From: Metaphire vulgaris
Lineage: Eukaryota; Annelida; Clitellata; Crassiclitellata; Megascolecidae
Assembly (NCBI GenBank): GCA_018105865.1
Contig: CM030837.1
Span: 14,881,225 to 14,945,224, forward strand
Length of the DNA: 64,000 nucleotides
Direction: 5' to 3'
In this document: positions 1-11,032 of the stretch, piece after piece
Numbering within the stretch: position 1 is the first letter of the stretch
Layout of the letters: the number at the start of each line of letters is the position of its first letter
The notes under the pieces: model-generated
Databases searched by the model: none
The model's input: the letters and a program-made list of their open reading frames with translations, nothing else
What the model was told of the DNA's origin: nothing
Position numbers and translations under genes: made by a program

Positions 1-1
1 T

Positions 2-991
2 CGCCAAAGAGGAATTCCAAACAGTACAGAAGAAAATTCAATACCTGAGACACATTTTGAAATTACGTCATTGCGCGATTTAAGATCAAAGCCAGTCTCA
101 GTTAAAAAGTCGAACTATGAATTGCTTAAGCAGCCAACTGGCTCTAGGACCACATCAAATAATACCAATACAGGAGATGCTTCAGGTGTCTGTGAAATAA
201 TTGATGATCAAGTTAGGCTAAGAGGAATTAAATTGCAGGAGTCTCAGTCATCAGGTGAAACATTCAAAGGTGAATTATTAAAGCATCTTTCTCAATGGCA
301 GCACCTGCACAGAAATCATTCAGATCAAATCCCACCCCATCCCAGTGTTCTTAATAGCAATTGTCAAGGTATGCCAAACATTAAGAATGCTTTACCGAAA
401 GTCGTTGCTAAACAGGACGTGAGTAAAGGTGGCAAACTTCCTCCAGATTCCACTGACCAACATAAATCAGGAGTTGGGTCAACGGATGCCTCAAGTGGGT
501 CATTGTTGACCAGCACTGAGCCTGCTTCAAAATTTAACGCTGGTACGAATCGTGAAGCCAAACAATTTAACAAATCAGATGTGGTTTTAACAATGGATCA
601 GTTGTTGGCCGCAAGATCCGGTTTGAGGAAAGCACCAGCCACAGAACAGTTGTTCAACTTAAAAAATACCAGTTCCGCTGTGAAATCAGACAGTGAGAAG
701 AATTCCTCCAAGCCCATGGATTATGCGAATTCAGTTTCTGCAATGCCACCATCAGTTTGCAGCATTTCGAAACCGGCACCACCCGCTCCACCCGCTTCAC
801 GGAACGTTTCTTTTGGCGCTGAGCCCAACGCTCCACCTCCACCACCTAATTGTTTTCTCTCCAAGAAGGAAAAAAAGAGTGAAAATGCTCAAAAAGTGAC
901 ATCGAAGACACAAAGCAGTCCATCAGAGCAAGCCAACCAACACGATCAACTTTTAGCTGCTATACGAAATGCTGGAGGCAAACCTGTGAAA
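2..991 (+). CDS. Exon of a WH2-motif actin-binding protein (partial, family uncertain)
   Basis: The reading frame is open from the left edge (base 2) to a good splice donor (AAA then gtaagc) at 991-992, so this is an internal or 5'-truncated exon of about 330 codons. The product is hydrophilic, Ser/Thr/Asn-rich and without membrane segments. Near codon 190 is a first WH2-like motif (MDQLLAARSGLRKAP). A proline cluster (APPPPPN) follows around codon 275. A second and better WH2-like motif (HDQLLAAIRNAGGKPVK) ends at the splice donor. WH2 motifs bind monomeric actin; tandem copies with a proline-rich stretch are known in nucleators such as Cordon-bleu, JMY/WHAMM, Spire and WASP relatives. Which family this belongs to is not clear, and Cordon-bleu-like is only a guess. 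The next exon downstream was not found. The open frame running past the donor to 1072 is intron read-through. Confidence 0.7.
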
Positions 992-1086
992 GTAAGCCAA
1001 TGGCAATATGTTTTATTAAAGTTTATTTCTGAGACAATTTTTATAGATTTTGTTGAGATATTATTTGAGTAACTAGGTTCTTAAAA

Positions 1087-1240
1087 CAGTGGCGTGCAGA
1101 TAATGGTGGGCATCCGAGGCGAAGTTGATAAAATATGTTCGAGGAGCAAAAAAAGGAAAAAGTCGCCAAGTCAATTTTGGCGCCCCCATCTGGTCGGCGC
1201 CTGGGGTCACCGCTCCACCGGCCCCCTCTGCACTATACTG
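1087..1240. mobile_element. Short hAT-type MITE (CAGTGGCGTGCAG end)
   Basis: The left end reads CAGTGGCGTGCAG and the right end, read inward, CAGTATAGTGCAGAG. Flanks (tcttaaaa / cctaaaat) are only partly alike, so the 8-bp target duplication is decayed. It lies just inside the intron after the WH2 exon. Confidence 0.5.
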
Positions 1241-1686
1241 CCTAAAATAAGTGGTTTGACAAGTTGAGTTGTATTTTACTTTAATATGATTGAAAACACT
1301 GGTGAGATCTAAATGGCAGAATATTATGTAATTGTGTATGTGGTCAATTTTGTTGCTGGTAATATAACCTAGCAATTCATAGACCATGCTAAACGTTTGT
1401 GCTTACTGATTATAAAATTAGTTATAGGCCTATGTATTGCATATTTACGTCTATTTTCAGTAGCTAATTTGTTTTCAAAGGCAATAAATTAATTTAGTAA
1501 GTAAAGCTGTACAGTTCTAATCAAAGGCTTCATTCAGGTCATTGAATTGATTAATTTTATTTGTAGTCTTGTGATAGATTATCAGTTTATTTATCAATAG
1601 TCAAGTTATGCTTACTGTCATATTATGTTGTTTCTGTCACTTGTGATTTTATGCTGTAATTCTAAAACTGAGTACCAAATGAATAA

Positions 1687-1900
1687 CAGTGGCGTAGCCA
1701 GGGTTCAGGAATGGGTGGGGGGCACATTGGCATTTTCAGGTATAAAGTCTCAGACAAGCAGAAAAGAAACTCGCCAAGAAGTTCTTCGATCATGCTACCT
1801 ATCCCCAAAAAAAAATTAGCGGATTTGTGCAAATCTCACTACTGGTCCCAGCCAGATTAGAGGGTCTGGCCCTCCATGCCCCTCCATGGTTATGCCAATG
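1687..1900. mobile_element. hAT-type MITE, CAGTGGCGTAGCCAGG family
   Basis: Begins CAGTGGCGTAGCCAGG and ends with the matching inverted GGTTATGCCAATG. The interior is G-rich on the left and C-rich on the right. The same terminus recurs at 2884, 4206, 14039, 14570, 20699, 23736, 50684 and 52751. Flanks are similar (aatgaata / aatgaatt), but the exact boundaries are uncertain. Confidence 0.6.
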
Positions 1901-1942
1901 AATTAATTACCATTACAAATAAGGGTTTGCTGTACGAGAAAT

Positions 1943-2170
1943 ATCAATCAATCAATCAACTTCTATAGCGCCACTATCATAATGCTCAGGGCATCAGCCG
2001 ATGACGCATCAAATCCAAATAGCATTAGAGCCAGGTCAAGCCAGAAAATCAGTCCGAAACGGCGGGAGAGTAATCTATGGGGTGAGAAAATTGGTATAGA
2101 AGAGAAACTAATAAAAGTCAAACAGATATGTTTTAAGGCCAGATCTGAAAGATGATAAGTTATTAGTTAT
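1943..2170 (-). repeat. Retroposon 3' end with (ATTG)n tail
   Basis: Read on the minus strand this ends with GGCGCTATAGAAGTTG followed by tandem ATTG units, a typical LINE/SINE 3' tail. The body is alignable to 33607-34140 and 44538-44690 (shared words: agcgccact, catcagccgatg, cacaccaaatccaaata), so it is a dispersed family. Confidence 0.55.
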
Positions 2171-2608
2171 AGAAATAGCATCCATGGAACGTGCAAATTT
2201 TGCCAGCTTCTAGGGAACATAAAATTGACCATATACTGTATATTAGTGTGCGTGTGTCTGCTTCTATATTTAATATTATTGACTTCATGCTCTTTTAATC
2301 ATTATAGTGTAAATCTGCCGTCCTGCAATGAATTGATGTGAGACGTGAAAACTGAAATCAGAAGAAGTTCATGAATGGAATTGTCGATCGAGTTGTCCAC
2401 CAATTACTTAGTAAAGCTGATGAATTTTCGAATTGAATTTGAAGTCTACACTTGAATTGATTAATTTTACGTATAATCCTGTGATAGATCATGATCATCA
2501 GTTTATTTATCTATATTCAATTTATGTTGACTACCAGTTTATGCTGTTTCTGTCACTTGTGATTTTATATTATAATTATTCTAAAACGAAATACCAAATG
2601 AATAACAG

Positions 2609-2644
2609 ATATATATATATACTTATATATATATATATATATAT
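2609..2644. repeat. (TA)n microsatellite
   Basis: Almost pure TA dinucleotides with one ac interruption. Reading frames here code only Tyr/Ile repeats and are not genes. Confidence 0.9.
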
Positions 2645-2883
2645 GCTATACATCAACGATCTGCAAACCCTGGCCCGTGGGCCAAACTTGACCTGCGAAG
2701 GTTGTTTTGTTGGACTGCAGAATTTCTTTCCATAGGAAACTTTTGACACTTCATTTCCATTCACTATAATCAACAGGCTTATGGACTCATTTGTTCACAA
2801 TCCTTATCTGCATACATATAGAAGTGATGCATTGATGCAGGGTATAGGGTAGGGCGTTGAGTCAGTAACCTCCGCTTGGGTAA

Positions 2884-3010
2884 GCGGTGGCGTAGCCAGG
2901 ATTTCAGAATAAGGGACACAGACATTTTTCTGCCCAAAAGTCTTGAGGAGCAAAAAGGAGAAAAAGGTTTTCACACAGGCTTACTTAGCCTCCTAAACCA
3001 CTTGAAATCA

Positions 3011-3055
<45 letters not shown>

Positions 3056-3352
3056 CGTCTCAAATGTTTTGAAGTCTACTGCCTGGTACGTTTTCCTCGA
3101 TTGAATACTTCTGCCAGGTATTATTTGGTGGGGGAACGGTTGGGTCGGCGTTCCCATTGTTACAACGGCGTCCCCATTGTTCCTACGGCAACGGAACGAT
3201 TGGGAACAGAGGAGCGTTCCCATGGTTACCATTTTATCAAATAACCACTGCTTCCCACCTAACGCTCAACTACTTATCGGTTTTGGACGAATTTCACGAC
3301 CGTTCCCGATCCAAACAGGGGCCGGGTACCCGTGCTCCTTGTGGCTACGCCA
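2884..3352. mobile_element. MITE, CAGTGGCGTAGCCAGG family, with internal (TTA)n
   Basis: Left terminus GGTGGCGTAGCCAGGATTTC, right terminus TGGCTACGCCAATG. It contains a (TTA)n tract at 3012-3055 and a cluster of imperfect inverted repeats of GGAACGATTGGGAAC type at 3130-3225. At 3353-3400 it adjoins a short CAGTGGTTCTCACAC repeat seen again at 49189-49236. Confidence 0.55.
3012..3055. repeat. (TTA)n microsatellite
   Basis: About 15 perfect TTA units. Tyr-rich (+) and Ile-rich (-) frames through it are artefacts. Confidence 0.95.
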
Positions 3353-3405
3353 ATGCAGTGGTTCTCACACAGGGCAGTCCCTACTGAACCACTTTAAACC
3401 TTGTT

Positions 3406-4205
3406 ATATATTATATAATGAAGGTAATAATTAAAATGGGTGAAACTTTGACCATGGTCAGACGAATCATTGTTCTTTCGTGACTGATAATTTAAAAGAG
3501 GTATACGACATAAACGTTTGTGGCACTAGTTAAGCTAATCATATTAAGTGTTTCCTCAGAATTCATATTTTTCACTTTTTCTGTGTTGAAAACTGATTGT
3601 TCCATTTGTTTTTGCTTAGCACTTGAATATTATTTTGCTATTACTTGTGGAAATCAAAATATTTCATGCTGGAATAGCTGACTGTATAAATTATCGGCGT
3701 TAGCCTGCGCACTATGTATAACTAAATATTTATCTGCAAAATCATAAAACGAATTCTAAAATTAATGAAGTTAATAGCCTAACGTACGATATGCATAGCC
3801 TACTCCAATGAATATATGAAAATTTGTTTATATACAACTACCTACTTATCATAATACCGATTAAAAAAGTTTTTGGATTCTTGTCTATTCTATTTTATAA
3901 AATAATGTGTCGACTGTCAATCTACTTAAACTTTTAAAAGTAACTTTATAATCCAGTGTTGTTCCAGATGTCAGGGGGTATAGCCTACGATCTTATTACC
4001 CAGATTTCCAGCCCAAGACCGCTAAGATAAATGCGGAAGACAGCACCAAACGTGAAATTCCAGATGTTGCATCTGAAAGGAACATTCAAAACCATTTGAA
4101 CATTACTCAAACGACACAAAGTCACAAAGACAAATGAGGCGATCTTCCATTATCATCGTCACCGTCGTCAATGTTGTCGTCGTCATCATCGTCCTATGCA
4201 GTTAG
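3406..4205. other. No gene seen; AT-rich intergenic or intronic DNA
   Basis: AT-rich sequence without convincing codon structure. A short degenerate TCG/TCA trinucleotide run lies at 4150-4195. Confidence 0.5.
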
Positions 4206-4691
4206 CAGTGGCGTAGGCATGATTCCGGAATAGGGGGAGGGGGGCATTTTGAAATTTTTTTGTCCAAACTCTTGACTAGCAAAAGAGGTCGTCGTCTCAA
4301 ATGTCTTAAACCCAAGGCCTATAAGTGATACTCCAAAGTTCCTTTCTGCAATCCCGTGTTTGTAATGGTATGAAGTTTCCTTTTTGCCCACTGGAAAGTG
4401 CGTTTTCCTTGAAATAGGCTAATACTACCTCTGCCCCACCCCAACTACTCGCCGGGTTTAGACGAATCTGACGACCAGTTCCCAGAGTTATTTCTAGGAT
4501 TATCAATTTGGAGGTGTCGGTCTCAAATTGGGGGTTGTTAGAGGGTGTTAGAGGTGCATCTCAGGCTCGGATTGGGGAAAATTTGAGGGGTGTCGGTCTC
4601 AAATTGGGGGTGCTTGGGGGTTTTATGGGGTGTAAAAATATCCCTGTCAGTTCCGATCGAATAGGGGGTCGGGCCCTCCCGTTGCTATGCC
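4206..4691. mobile_element. MITE, CAGTGGCGTAG family
   Basis: Left end CAGTGGCGTAGGCATG, right end GTTGCTATGCCAATT. Flanks gcagttag / gcagttaa match in 7 of 8 bases, as expected of a hAT target duplication. Inside are three runs of a 'gtgtcggtctcaaattggggg' type subrepeat (4512-4620). Confidence 0.65.
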
Positions 4692-5287
4692 AATTGCAGT
4701 TAACTATAATCGAAAGTTGAAATGATTGGAAACGGGCTCTAAAACTGGGCAGTTCGTTAATTAACCGAATCCCGTTTTAGAATTTGTTGTAGACCCTTAA
4801 TTGGAAACAATGTTTTGACATTGGCTTCATAAACATGTGTGTGCTTGCCCTTTGTCAGAATTTGACTCACAGAATAGTAGGCTATTGGAAAAATCTGAGT
4901 AATACTTTACGAAAGAGCAAACATACTTGTTCGTGATTATTAGCAAGCATTCAGGCCCTACGTTCCGTTCAGTGCCACACCAAAACAAGGGTAAGCAAGA
5001 ACAGAACAAATGCCAAGAGATGTATAGGCCCTGTGTGCCTAAACGGCACATTTTCTGCCAAGAGTCATCGTTCTCTCGAATACTTGGCCTTAGATTTGAC
5101 TCTTCCACTCTACGAATTTTTCCATGCAACAACCAGTGGTTAGGCTATTAATTATTATTCCCAGAGGTGCCGAATCTTCTTATTTTTCCTCCGGTTACAA
5201 AATTTCTTCACAACTTTACTATTCATTTTAAACGAACATTTAGAGTACAATTGACGTTTGCTTTTCTTTCCCGTGCATGCAAAGTGC
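4692..5287. other. No gene supported
   Basis: A 101-codon minus-strand frame at 4827-5132 has no recognisable domain and no flanking splice signals that I could defend. The rest is AT-rich. Confidence 0.4.
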
Positions 5288-5289
5288 TA

Positions 5290-5695
5290 AGGGTCCGTCC
5301 ATAAATTACGTCACGCAATTAGGGGGGTTTCAAACATTTGTGACGATGTGCGACGACGGGGGTCCAGAAATGTGACGTCACATAATACTAAATATTTTTA
5401 ATAATACCGCAATGCCATGTTACCGCAAAATTGAACTCATTTTACACTAATAATTATTATACACTTCATTTTTTAAAAAGCATTTGAAAAAGTTTCTGAA
5501 TATTGTTTCAACTATAATAAATATAATGAATATTTTCAAACGAAACGTTAATTTTTACATCGGAAAGACGACAAGCGGGGGAGAGGTTACGCGTTGTGAC
5601 GTCATATTTGAGAAGAGTCTGACTTTTGTGACGACGTGATACGAAAGGGGTCAAAAGACTGCCAAAATCGCGTGACGTCATTTATGGATGACCCC
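5290..5695. mobile_element. Palindromic MITE (GGGTCCGTCCATAAATTACGTCA ends), TA flanks
   Basis: The left terminus (GGTCCGTCCATAAATTACG) is inverted at the right end (GTCATTTATGGATGACCCC). Both sides are flanked by TA. It contains three perfect TGACGTCA palindromes (5373-5380, 5597-5604, 5673-5680), the consensus CRE bound by CREB/ATF factors. A sister copy is at 48733-49177. Confidence 0.75.
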
Positions 5696-6136
5696 TAAAG
5701 TAAACAATAAAAGATCATAGCGGATAAAAAGTACGTTCCGGATCTCTTGCCAGACGTCCCGGGTCGGAGATCCGGCAAGATCCGGCTCAATTTAACTCCT
5801 GGCAACAACAGAGTTTAGGCCTACTCCATACAAAGACTTACGATGCGCAATACCTGAGCCAGAATCGCAGTCGTGTGAAACGTCGGTGAGAGAGAGGAAT
5901 ATGCTGGCCGTTCGTTCCATGGCGGCTCCAGTCTCAACGTTACAGCGCTCAGTGACGACGTCTTTTATGCATTTCACGGCTTCTGTGACCTCACTTGAAA
6001 TAACGTTTCAAATGCAGAATAATTAATTTAGGCAGGGTTTTTGCAAATGAGTCAGAATTCTTTATTTAGGCTTATTGAAACACAACCGGAGTAATGATTG
6101 ACAGAAGTCTATTTCAAAATTACTGTCCCCGTCGGC
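5696..6136. other. No gene seen
   Basis: Mixed-composition DNA with small inverted motifs (agatccgg near 5740-5785) and no supported coding region. Confidence 0.4.
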
Positions 6137-6463
6137 CAGTGTTTATTCTAGCCTCCTTGACATTGGGTGGGATTTTGAAATGTTTGGGGGGGGACAAGGT
6201 CTGAGTTTCCAAAAACCTCGACAAGCAAAAAAGGTCATCCTTCTATCCTTCGTAATATTTTTTACCATTCTCAAGTTCCTTGACAAGCAAAAAAATTGTC
6301 ATCCTTATATTTTTCCCCTCTCCCAAAAACAAAAAGCCCCCCTCGTCACACTTTGAGGGGAATTTCCATCCCCCAGCCAACATATAACAAATTCAAATTT
6401 TGGGGAGAATTTTAAAAATTGGAAGGGGAAATTCCCCCCAGAGATGGCCTATAATAAACACTG
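6137..6463. mobile_element. hAT-type MITE, CAGTGTTTATTCTAG end
   Basis: Ends CAGTGTTTATTCTAG and (inverted) TATAATAAACACTG. The same nine bases, cccgtcggc, flank both sides, so the target duplication is intact. The interior has two copies of the GACAAGCAAAAAAGGTCATC module (6220-6239 and 6281-6300). Confidence 0.85.
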
Positions 6464-6499
6464 CCCGTCGGCGGTATACTTCTATGATAGCCCAGCCAA

Positions 6500-6909
6500 G
6501 GGCTGTCCATTAATTACGTCAACAATTTAGGAGCGGAGGGGGTTTGAAAAAGTTTGACAGTTGTTGACAAAGGGGAGGGGTCAAGAGAAGTTGACGTCAA
6601 CAATTTCACTTTTTACAAATAATCAAAAAGTACGAAATTTCATGGATTGCTACTTATTACAATGGAAAAAATCATGATAAAAAAGGTCATCACCACCACA
6701 TTTTGACACTCGATGAGAAAAAAAGGGGGAAAATGGTCATCACCGTAAAAAATAATAACTTTGTTATTGGGACCTGTCATTTATCTTGAGTGAAGTCAAA
6801 AGTTTTTGACGTAATTATGGGGGAGGTTAAGTGAAAGTTGACAGCTGTTGACAAGGGAGGGGGTCAAAAATTGCCCCAAAATTGTTGACATAATTAATGG
6901 ACAGCCCCC
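6500..6909. mobile_element. Palindromic MITE (GGGCTGTCCATTAATTA ends)
   Basis: Begins GGGCTGTCCATTAATTACG and ends with the inverse, TAATTAATGGACAGCCCCC. It contains a perfect TGACGTCA (6592-6599). It is related to the copy at 39040-39433 and, more distantly, to 5290-5695. Confidence 0.75.
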
Positions 6910-7584
6910 AATAGAAAACGCTATAAAAGAATATCATTGACTTAACTCCATGTAAAATGATTGGAAACCGCATAGACTTTAATTATGACCGGACAGAGTC
7001 CATCGTTGGTATATGAAAGTGACGCCAGTTTTCCACCATTATATACATTGAGTGATACATTGAATCTCTGTCGAGTGCCAGAAATTATCCCATGGTCCAT
7101 ACAGACCTGCAAGAATGTCTTGCGTAGCGTCTGTGAGCCGTTTGCTTTATTTTGTCCTGACAGGTGATTGCCTTGGAAACGACATCCTGTTTTTGCAAAC
7201 ACTTTTTGTTATTCTCGTTGGCAAACACTAAATGAAAAACAAACCAAACTGTATACTAAGACATAGTTTATAAATACATTTTCGAAAAAATCGCGTCCTA
7301 ACTTTAGCAACAGCCAGCTTACCGGTAGATAGGTTACTAAATTATGAATTCAAACAAGAATTTTTCACATATTTGGATAAATTCAGTAGCGTTCTAGTCG
7401 GAAAAACACTGGGAGAGTGGTATGCCATATAGTCAATGACCGCCAACGCTTCCCAAATTCTAAGAAAAACTGAAAACGCCTGACGAACAAAAAGTTCGTC
7501 CATTATTAATATCTTGGGGGGGGGCAAAGCTCACATCTGGATGCTACAGCCCTCGTTCCACTCTAGAACCGCCACTGGTTAAAT
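6910..7584. other. No gene seen
   Basis: Overlapping short frames on both strands at 6942-7202 show no domain. A G-rich MITE-like fragment lies near 7500-7560. Confidence 0.35.
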
Positions 7585-7912
7585 CACATTTGGTTAGGGT
7601 TAGGATTATGATTACTGGTTAGGACCAGGGCTAGCAGTGTTTTATCCAGACTCCAGGCCTTTGGGGGGGATTGAGGCTTTCGGGGGAAAATGGACTTTGT
7701 TGGAGGGGAAAAGACACAGTTCAATGAAAAATTTGTGTAAGTGCTGGGATTTGGGGGGATTTTGAGTTGTTTTTTAAGAGGAGAATCTCCCCTCCTAACA
7801 GGCCTGTATAAAACACTGAGGGCTAGGATTATGGTTACTGGTTAGGATTGGAGTTAGGAGGATTAGGGTTAGAGTTAGGATTATGGTTAGGGTTAGGACC
7901 AGGGCTAGGGTC
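7585..7912 (+). repeat. Degenerate TTAGGG-like array
   Basis: Many GGTTAGG, GTTAGGGTTAGG and related units (ggttagggttaggattatg and variants) lie on both sides of the inserted MITE at 7635-7818. The unit matches the TTAGGG telomere repeat of vertebrates and many invertebrates, here as an interstitial, decayed stretch. Confidence 0.65.
7635..7818. mobile_element. hAT-type MITE, CAGTGTTTTATCCAG family
   Basis: 184 bp, ends CAGTGTTTTATCCAGAC and (inverted) CTGTATAAAACACTG, with a perfect 8-bp target duplication agggctag. Three sister copies of nearly the same length lie at 14995-15177, 15799-15982 and 19936-20127. Confidence 0.9.
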
Positions 7913-7929
7913 TATAGGGCGCATGCCAT

Positions 7930-8470
7930 GCCACATCAATGGCTGCTGTGATGTGAACGCTTCCAATCGCCGATTCACAGGTTCGAACCCTAATTGGGCA
8001 GAATGCCTCTGTGTAAGGCCAACGATCTTCGGGCCTCTCACTGGTTCATCTGCATTGAGTTGCGCAGTTTGTTTAACTTGGGATTGAGTTTCATCTGCGT
8101 GCGTGACTTTGGCATCTTTGCCATGGGGCCTCAGTTTGTTTAACTTGGGATTGAGTTGGAAAGTGAGCGGGGAGGGGGCGTTTCAGATTCGATCGTGAAC
8201 ACAAAGGTTCAAGTTCGTGTCTCGGTCATGATGCCACTGCCGATTTCAAGACATCCTCCTGGAGCAGATATTTTATGTTCCTTTGTATAAGAGGACGATC
8301 CCGGATGCTCTGTTTGATGACGGAGTCGGATTCATCGAGGACCGCTTAGTTCGTAACTTGCCGTTCATGTACGTCATTATTTAGGTGGACTTTCTCCAGC
8401 ATGGAGGACTGGAGGAGTCGGATGCCTAACAGCTGAAGCCAAGAAAACAGACTGTGTGCATGCATGGACA
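7930..8470 (+). repeat. Possible tRNA-derived SINE
   Basis: A B-box-like GGTTCGAACCC (7980-7990) follows an A-box-like TGGCTGCTGTGA (7940-7951) at tRNA-like spacing, but no tRNA cloverleaf is convincing. Downstream a ~24-bp segment (gtttgtttaacttgggattg) is repeated at 8068 and 8131. Probably a SINE head and body; the ends are not defined. Confidence 0.4.
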
Positions 8471-8569
8471 TGGACACAGGATTTTATCAGTGGTTAATGC
8501 AGCCAGGACCAATTTTTTATGTTTGGGGGCTGTTTTTAGGTCCAAGATTCATCCTCGTCCTTGTAGATC

Positions 8570-8925
8570 GGTCCTTGTCCTGGTCCCTTCCTTGCTTTGA
8601 GTTACTCTAAATGTTTAGCCCCAGTTGATTCTTTAGCAGAACTCTTTGTTGCCCAGCGACATCGGCTCCAGTTGAATTTTAGACCTCACCGTGTGTGCAT
8701 GACTGATCAGCTTGAATTCATTAGGGGTAGCTTCAAAGGCATTTGAAAGAGGGGCTGTTGAGCATTATGTTTAAAAAAAAATCATGATTCGAAATGAAAT
8801 TGTGTTTAGTTTTTTCCTTTCTGACTTTTTGTCTGAAAGCACCTGGGGTCAGTCCTTGTGCTTGCGTGTAAGTCCTCGTCCCTCGCATGGACACCTGTCT
8901 AACTCCCAACTAACTGGAATGAAGA
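8570..8925. mobile_element. Truncated copy of the 60.8-kb hAT-type MITE
   Basis: Shares long matches with 60819-61663, e.g. the ATCGGCTCCAGTTGAA region and gacctcaccgtgtgtgcatg, plus TCCTTGTCC repeats at both sides. Termini are missing. Confidence 0.6.
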
Positions 8926-8929
8926 CCAG

Positions 8930-9097
8930 TCGATCAGGTGTAGCATACTGAGGGCAGCAAACCAGATAAATTTTGTCTTGCCAGGATTTAGGAGTAGTAG
9001 TCTGTTTTCTAGCATCCATTTTCGTATGTCGTCAATACAGTCCACGACTCTGGATTTTTCGTCTGCTGATAGGTCATTCGGGCAGTCTCGACTCTGT
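8930..9097 (-). pseudogene. LINE reverse transcriptase fragment
   Basis: On the minus strand this translates to a stretch containing DEKSRVVDCIDDIRKWM followed by ENRLLLLNPGKTKFIWF. The pattern (…IR.WM..NRL.LN..KT.F…) is typical of the region C-terminal to the YADD box in CR1/L2/Jockey-type non-LTR reverse transcriptases. A stop and then a (TA)n array lie upstream, so it is a dead remnant of about 50 codons. Confidence 0.65.
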
Positions 9098-9101
9098 CAG
9101 G

Positions 9102-9102
<1 letters not shown>

Positions 9103-9158
<56 letters not shown>

Positions 9159-9200
9159 TATATATATATATATATATTCTTGGCATATATATATATATAT
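9103..9200. repeat. (TA)n microsatellite
   Basis: Long TA array interrupted by ttc and cttggc. Tyr/Ile-repeat frames on both strands are artefacts. Confidence 0.95.
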
Positions 9201-10566
9201 TGTAATGGTATGACTCGCAAAAGCTAAGACCTGATGATACATTATTTATATAAAAGGAAACAAAGTCGATTAGATTCACCGTTTATCTTGTCCACGCAGA
9301 CGTAGTCTATCCCCTTCTCCGCTTTAGGCCACATCATCTCGTAGCGAGATTTGGCATTTGCTCTGCAGCCGGAAGCTTTTTCTCTGATGCATCTTCTTAC
9401 ATCATTCACTTGACTTCAAAGATAATTAATCATTCAAAGATTTTATAATTAGACTTATCCATGGCTCCATGCCCTATCCATTCGCTTATTAATTTCCATA
9501 TTCGTAATGGGCCTATTTTAATACAATATAAGGCAGAGATCAAAAATAATATAGCTTACTCTTCTGTAACATAAAAAACTTAATACAATAAATTTAAATC
9601 CTTAAAATCTGTTGTGGGTGCTCTGTCTTTCGTGGGAAAGCTAGTCGCGTAAAAGCTTTGAAAATTTCCGCCAAAGTGTTTGAAGCGAATCAGATTTTCC
9701 TGCACCACAGTATCAGATGTGGAAAACTCTAAAAGCGTTCTCTTTTCGTGATCTCATTATGTTCAGGCCCGCCGAGATAAATTCCGAGCCCCTGTGCAGA
9801 ATGGCCGGCGGGCCCCTGACAAGTCTTAAAAAATTGCTGACGACCTTTTTTGCTCGTCATTGCTTTAGTCGAACCAACAGAATATTATGTTGCAACCAAG
9901 GTGCAATTTGTGACCTGGAGCAGTGGGGGAATATGTCGAGCTTGGGTGGGGGGATGCAGTTGTTGGGAATTGTAGCAGTGGAGGGATGTAGTGGTGGGAG
10001 GATGTAGCAGTAGGGGGGATGCAGTTGGGCAGTGGGGGCGGGGGAGATTCCCCCTTCCCCCTACAAATTCCGCCCCGGTTGCAACTCTCGAAAACTAGTG
10101 ATGACCATTTTTGCTTGTCGCTCTTTTCACGCTGTTCCTTCTTTTGACGACCTCAGGTCTCGGGCCCCATTTTCCTCGCCGGGTCCCCATGATGCAATGA
10201 TGCACAACATAATTATTGGTATTATTGTTAATTATACATATTCACCATCGGCCTGGGCCCCCTCCAGACCGCCGGGCCTCTGTGCATTTGCCACCTGACC
10301 CACCCCCCTCTAGGCGGCACTGATTGTGCTGATGGAGTTCATTGTCAGACACTCGAATGGAATGTATTGTTTCACCTACCAAAATGTTGCACAAGAAAAG
10401 CTACTTTCAAAATGTTTGGTTCAGCGAAGTTTGCCTGAAAAATTGTGGTCAGAAACAAGAAATGGAAATTTAGAGTCCGCCATGGTCTGTACCGTTTGTA
10501 CCATTATTGCTTACTAGTTTTGCATCACATAAACAATCGCAGAGATAGACATGGGTTGGGTCCACC
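9201..10566. other. No gene supported; G-rich repeat relic at about 9765-10290
   Basis: 9201-9760 has no clear gene. A minus-strand frame over 9250-9420 has no recognisable domain. 9765-10290 looks like an old MITE: G-rich left half, C-rich right half, a gatgaccatttttgcttgtc module at 10100-10119, and inverted 'cccctgtgcagaatgg' / 'cctctgtgcatttg' ends. 10300-10566 is featureless. Confidence 0.35.
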
Positions 10567-10794
10567 CAGTGGCGTCGAGGGGGGGTGCGGGGGGTGCGGA
10601 CCGCACCGGGTGACACCATCTAGGGGGGTGACACCATCTAGGAGGGTGACACCAAAGAAGGATGACCTTTTTTGCTTGTCACGGCATTTGAGAAGGAAAA
10701 ATAAGAAAGGATTTAGAAGAGGTCCCAAGTCTAAATGGGTGACACCACGATTTTACCGCACTGCATGGTGACACCAACCCTAGCGACGCCATTG
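10567..10794. mobile_element. hAT-type MITE, CAGTGGCGTCGAGG end
   Basis: Ends CAGTGGCGTCGAGG / (inverted) CTAGCGACGCCATTG. Flanks ggtccacc / agtccacc match 7 of 8. Carries three tandem GGTGACACCATCTAGG units and the module gatgaccttttttgcttgtc (10661-10680). Inserted into an older GGGTTGGGTT-type element (10540-10990). Confidence 0.8.
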
Positions 10795-11032
10795 AGTCCA
10801 CCCATGGACTGGCCTGGATTGGGGTGGATCGGAAATTTCCATGTTTATGGTGGGTTGGGTTGGGCCAGTCACGGTGTAAGAAATAGTAATGCATTACAGT
10901 GGTTTGGGTTGAGTAAAGTAACCCTATTACTTTCGTGGGTTGGGCGGTCGGGACTGACTCATGATGGCTTGAGTTAGGCTTTAAAAACTGGATCATGCAT
11001 GTCTGATTTATTAACAATGTTCCCTCTAAGCT

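Noticed and set aside
4827..5132. 101-codon minus-strand frame
   Set aside because: No domain, no splice signals and AT-rich flanks; expected by chance in 64 kb.
7940..7990. Possible functional tRNA gene (A and B boxes)
   Set aside because: No acceptor or anticodon stem pairs properly; a SINE head is more likely. The same holds for 56485-56539.
9210..9420. Minus-strand stretch without stops (…SRYEMMWPKAEKGIDYVCVD…) as an exon
   Set aside because: No recognisable domain, no matched splice pair and no neighbouring exon.
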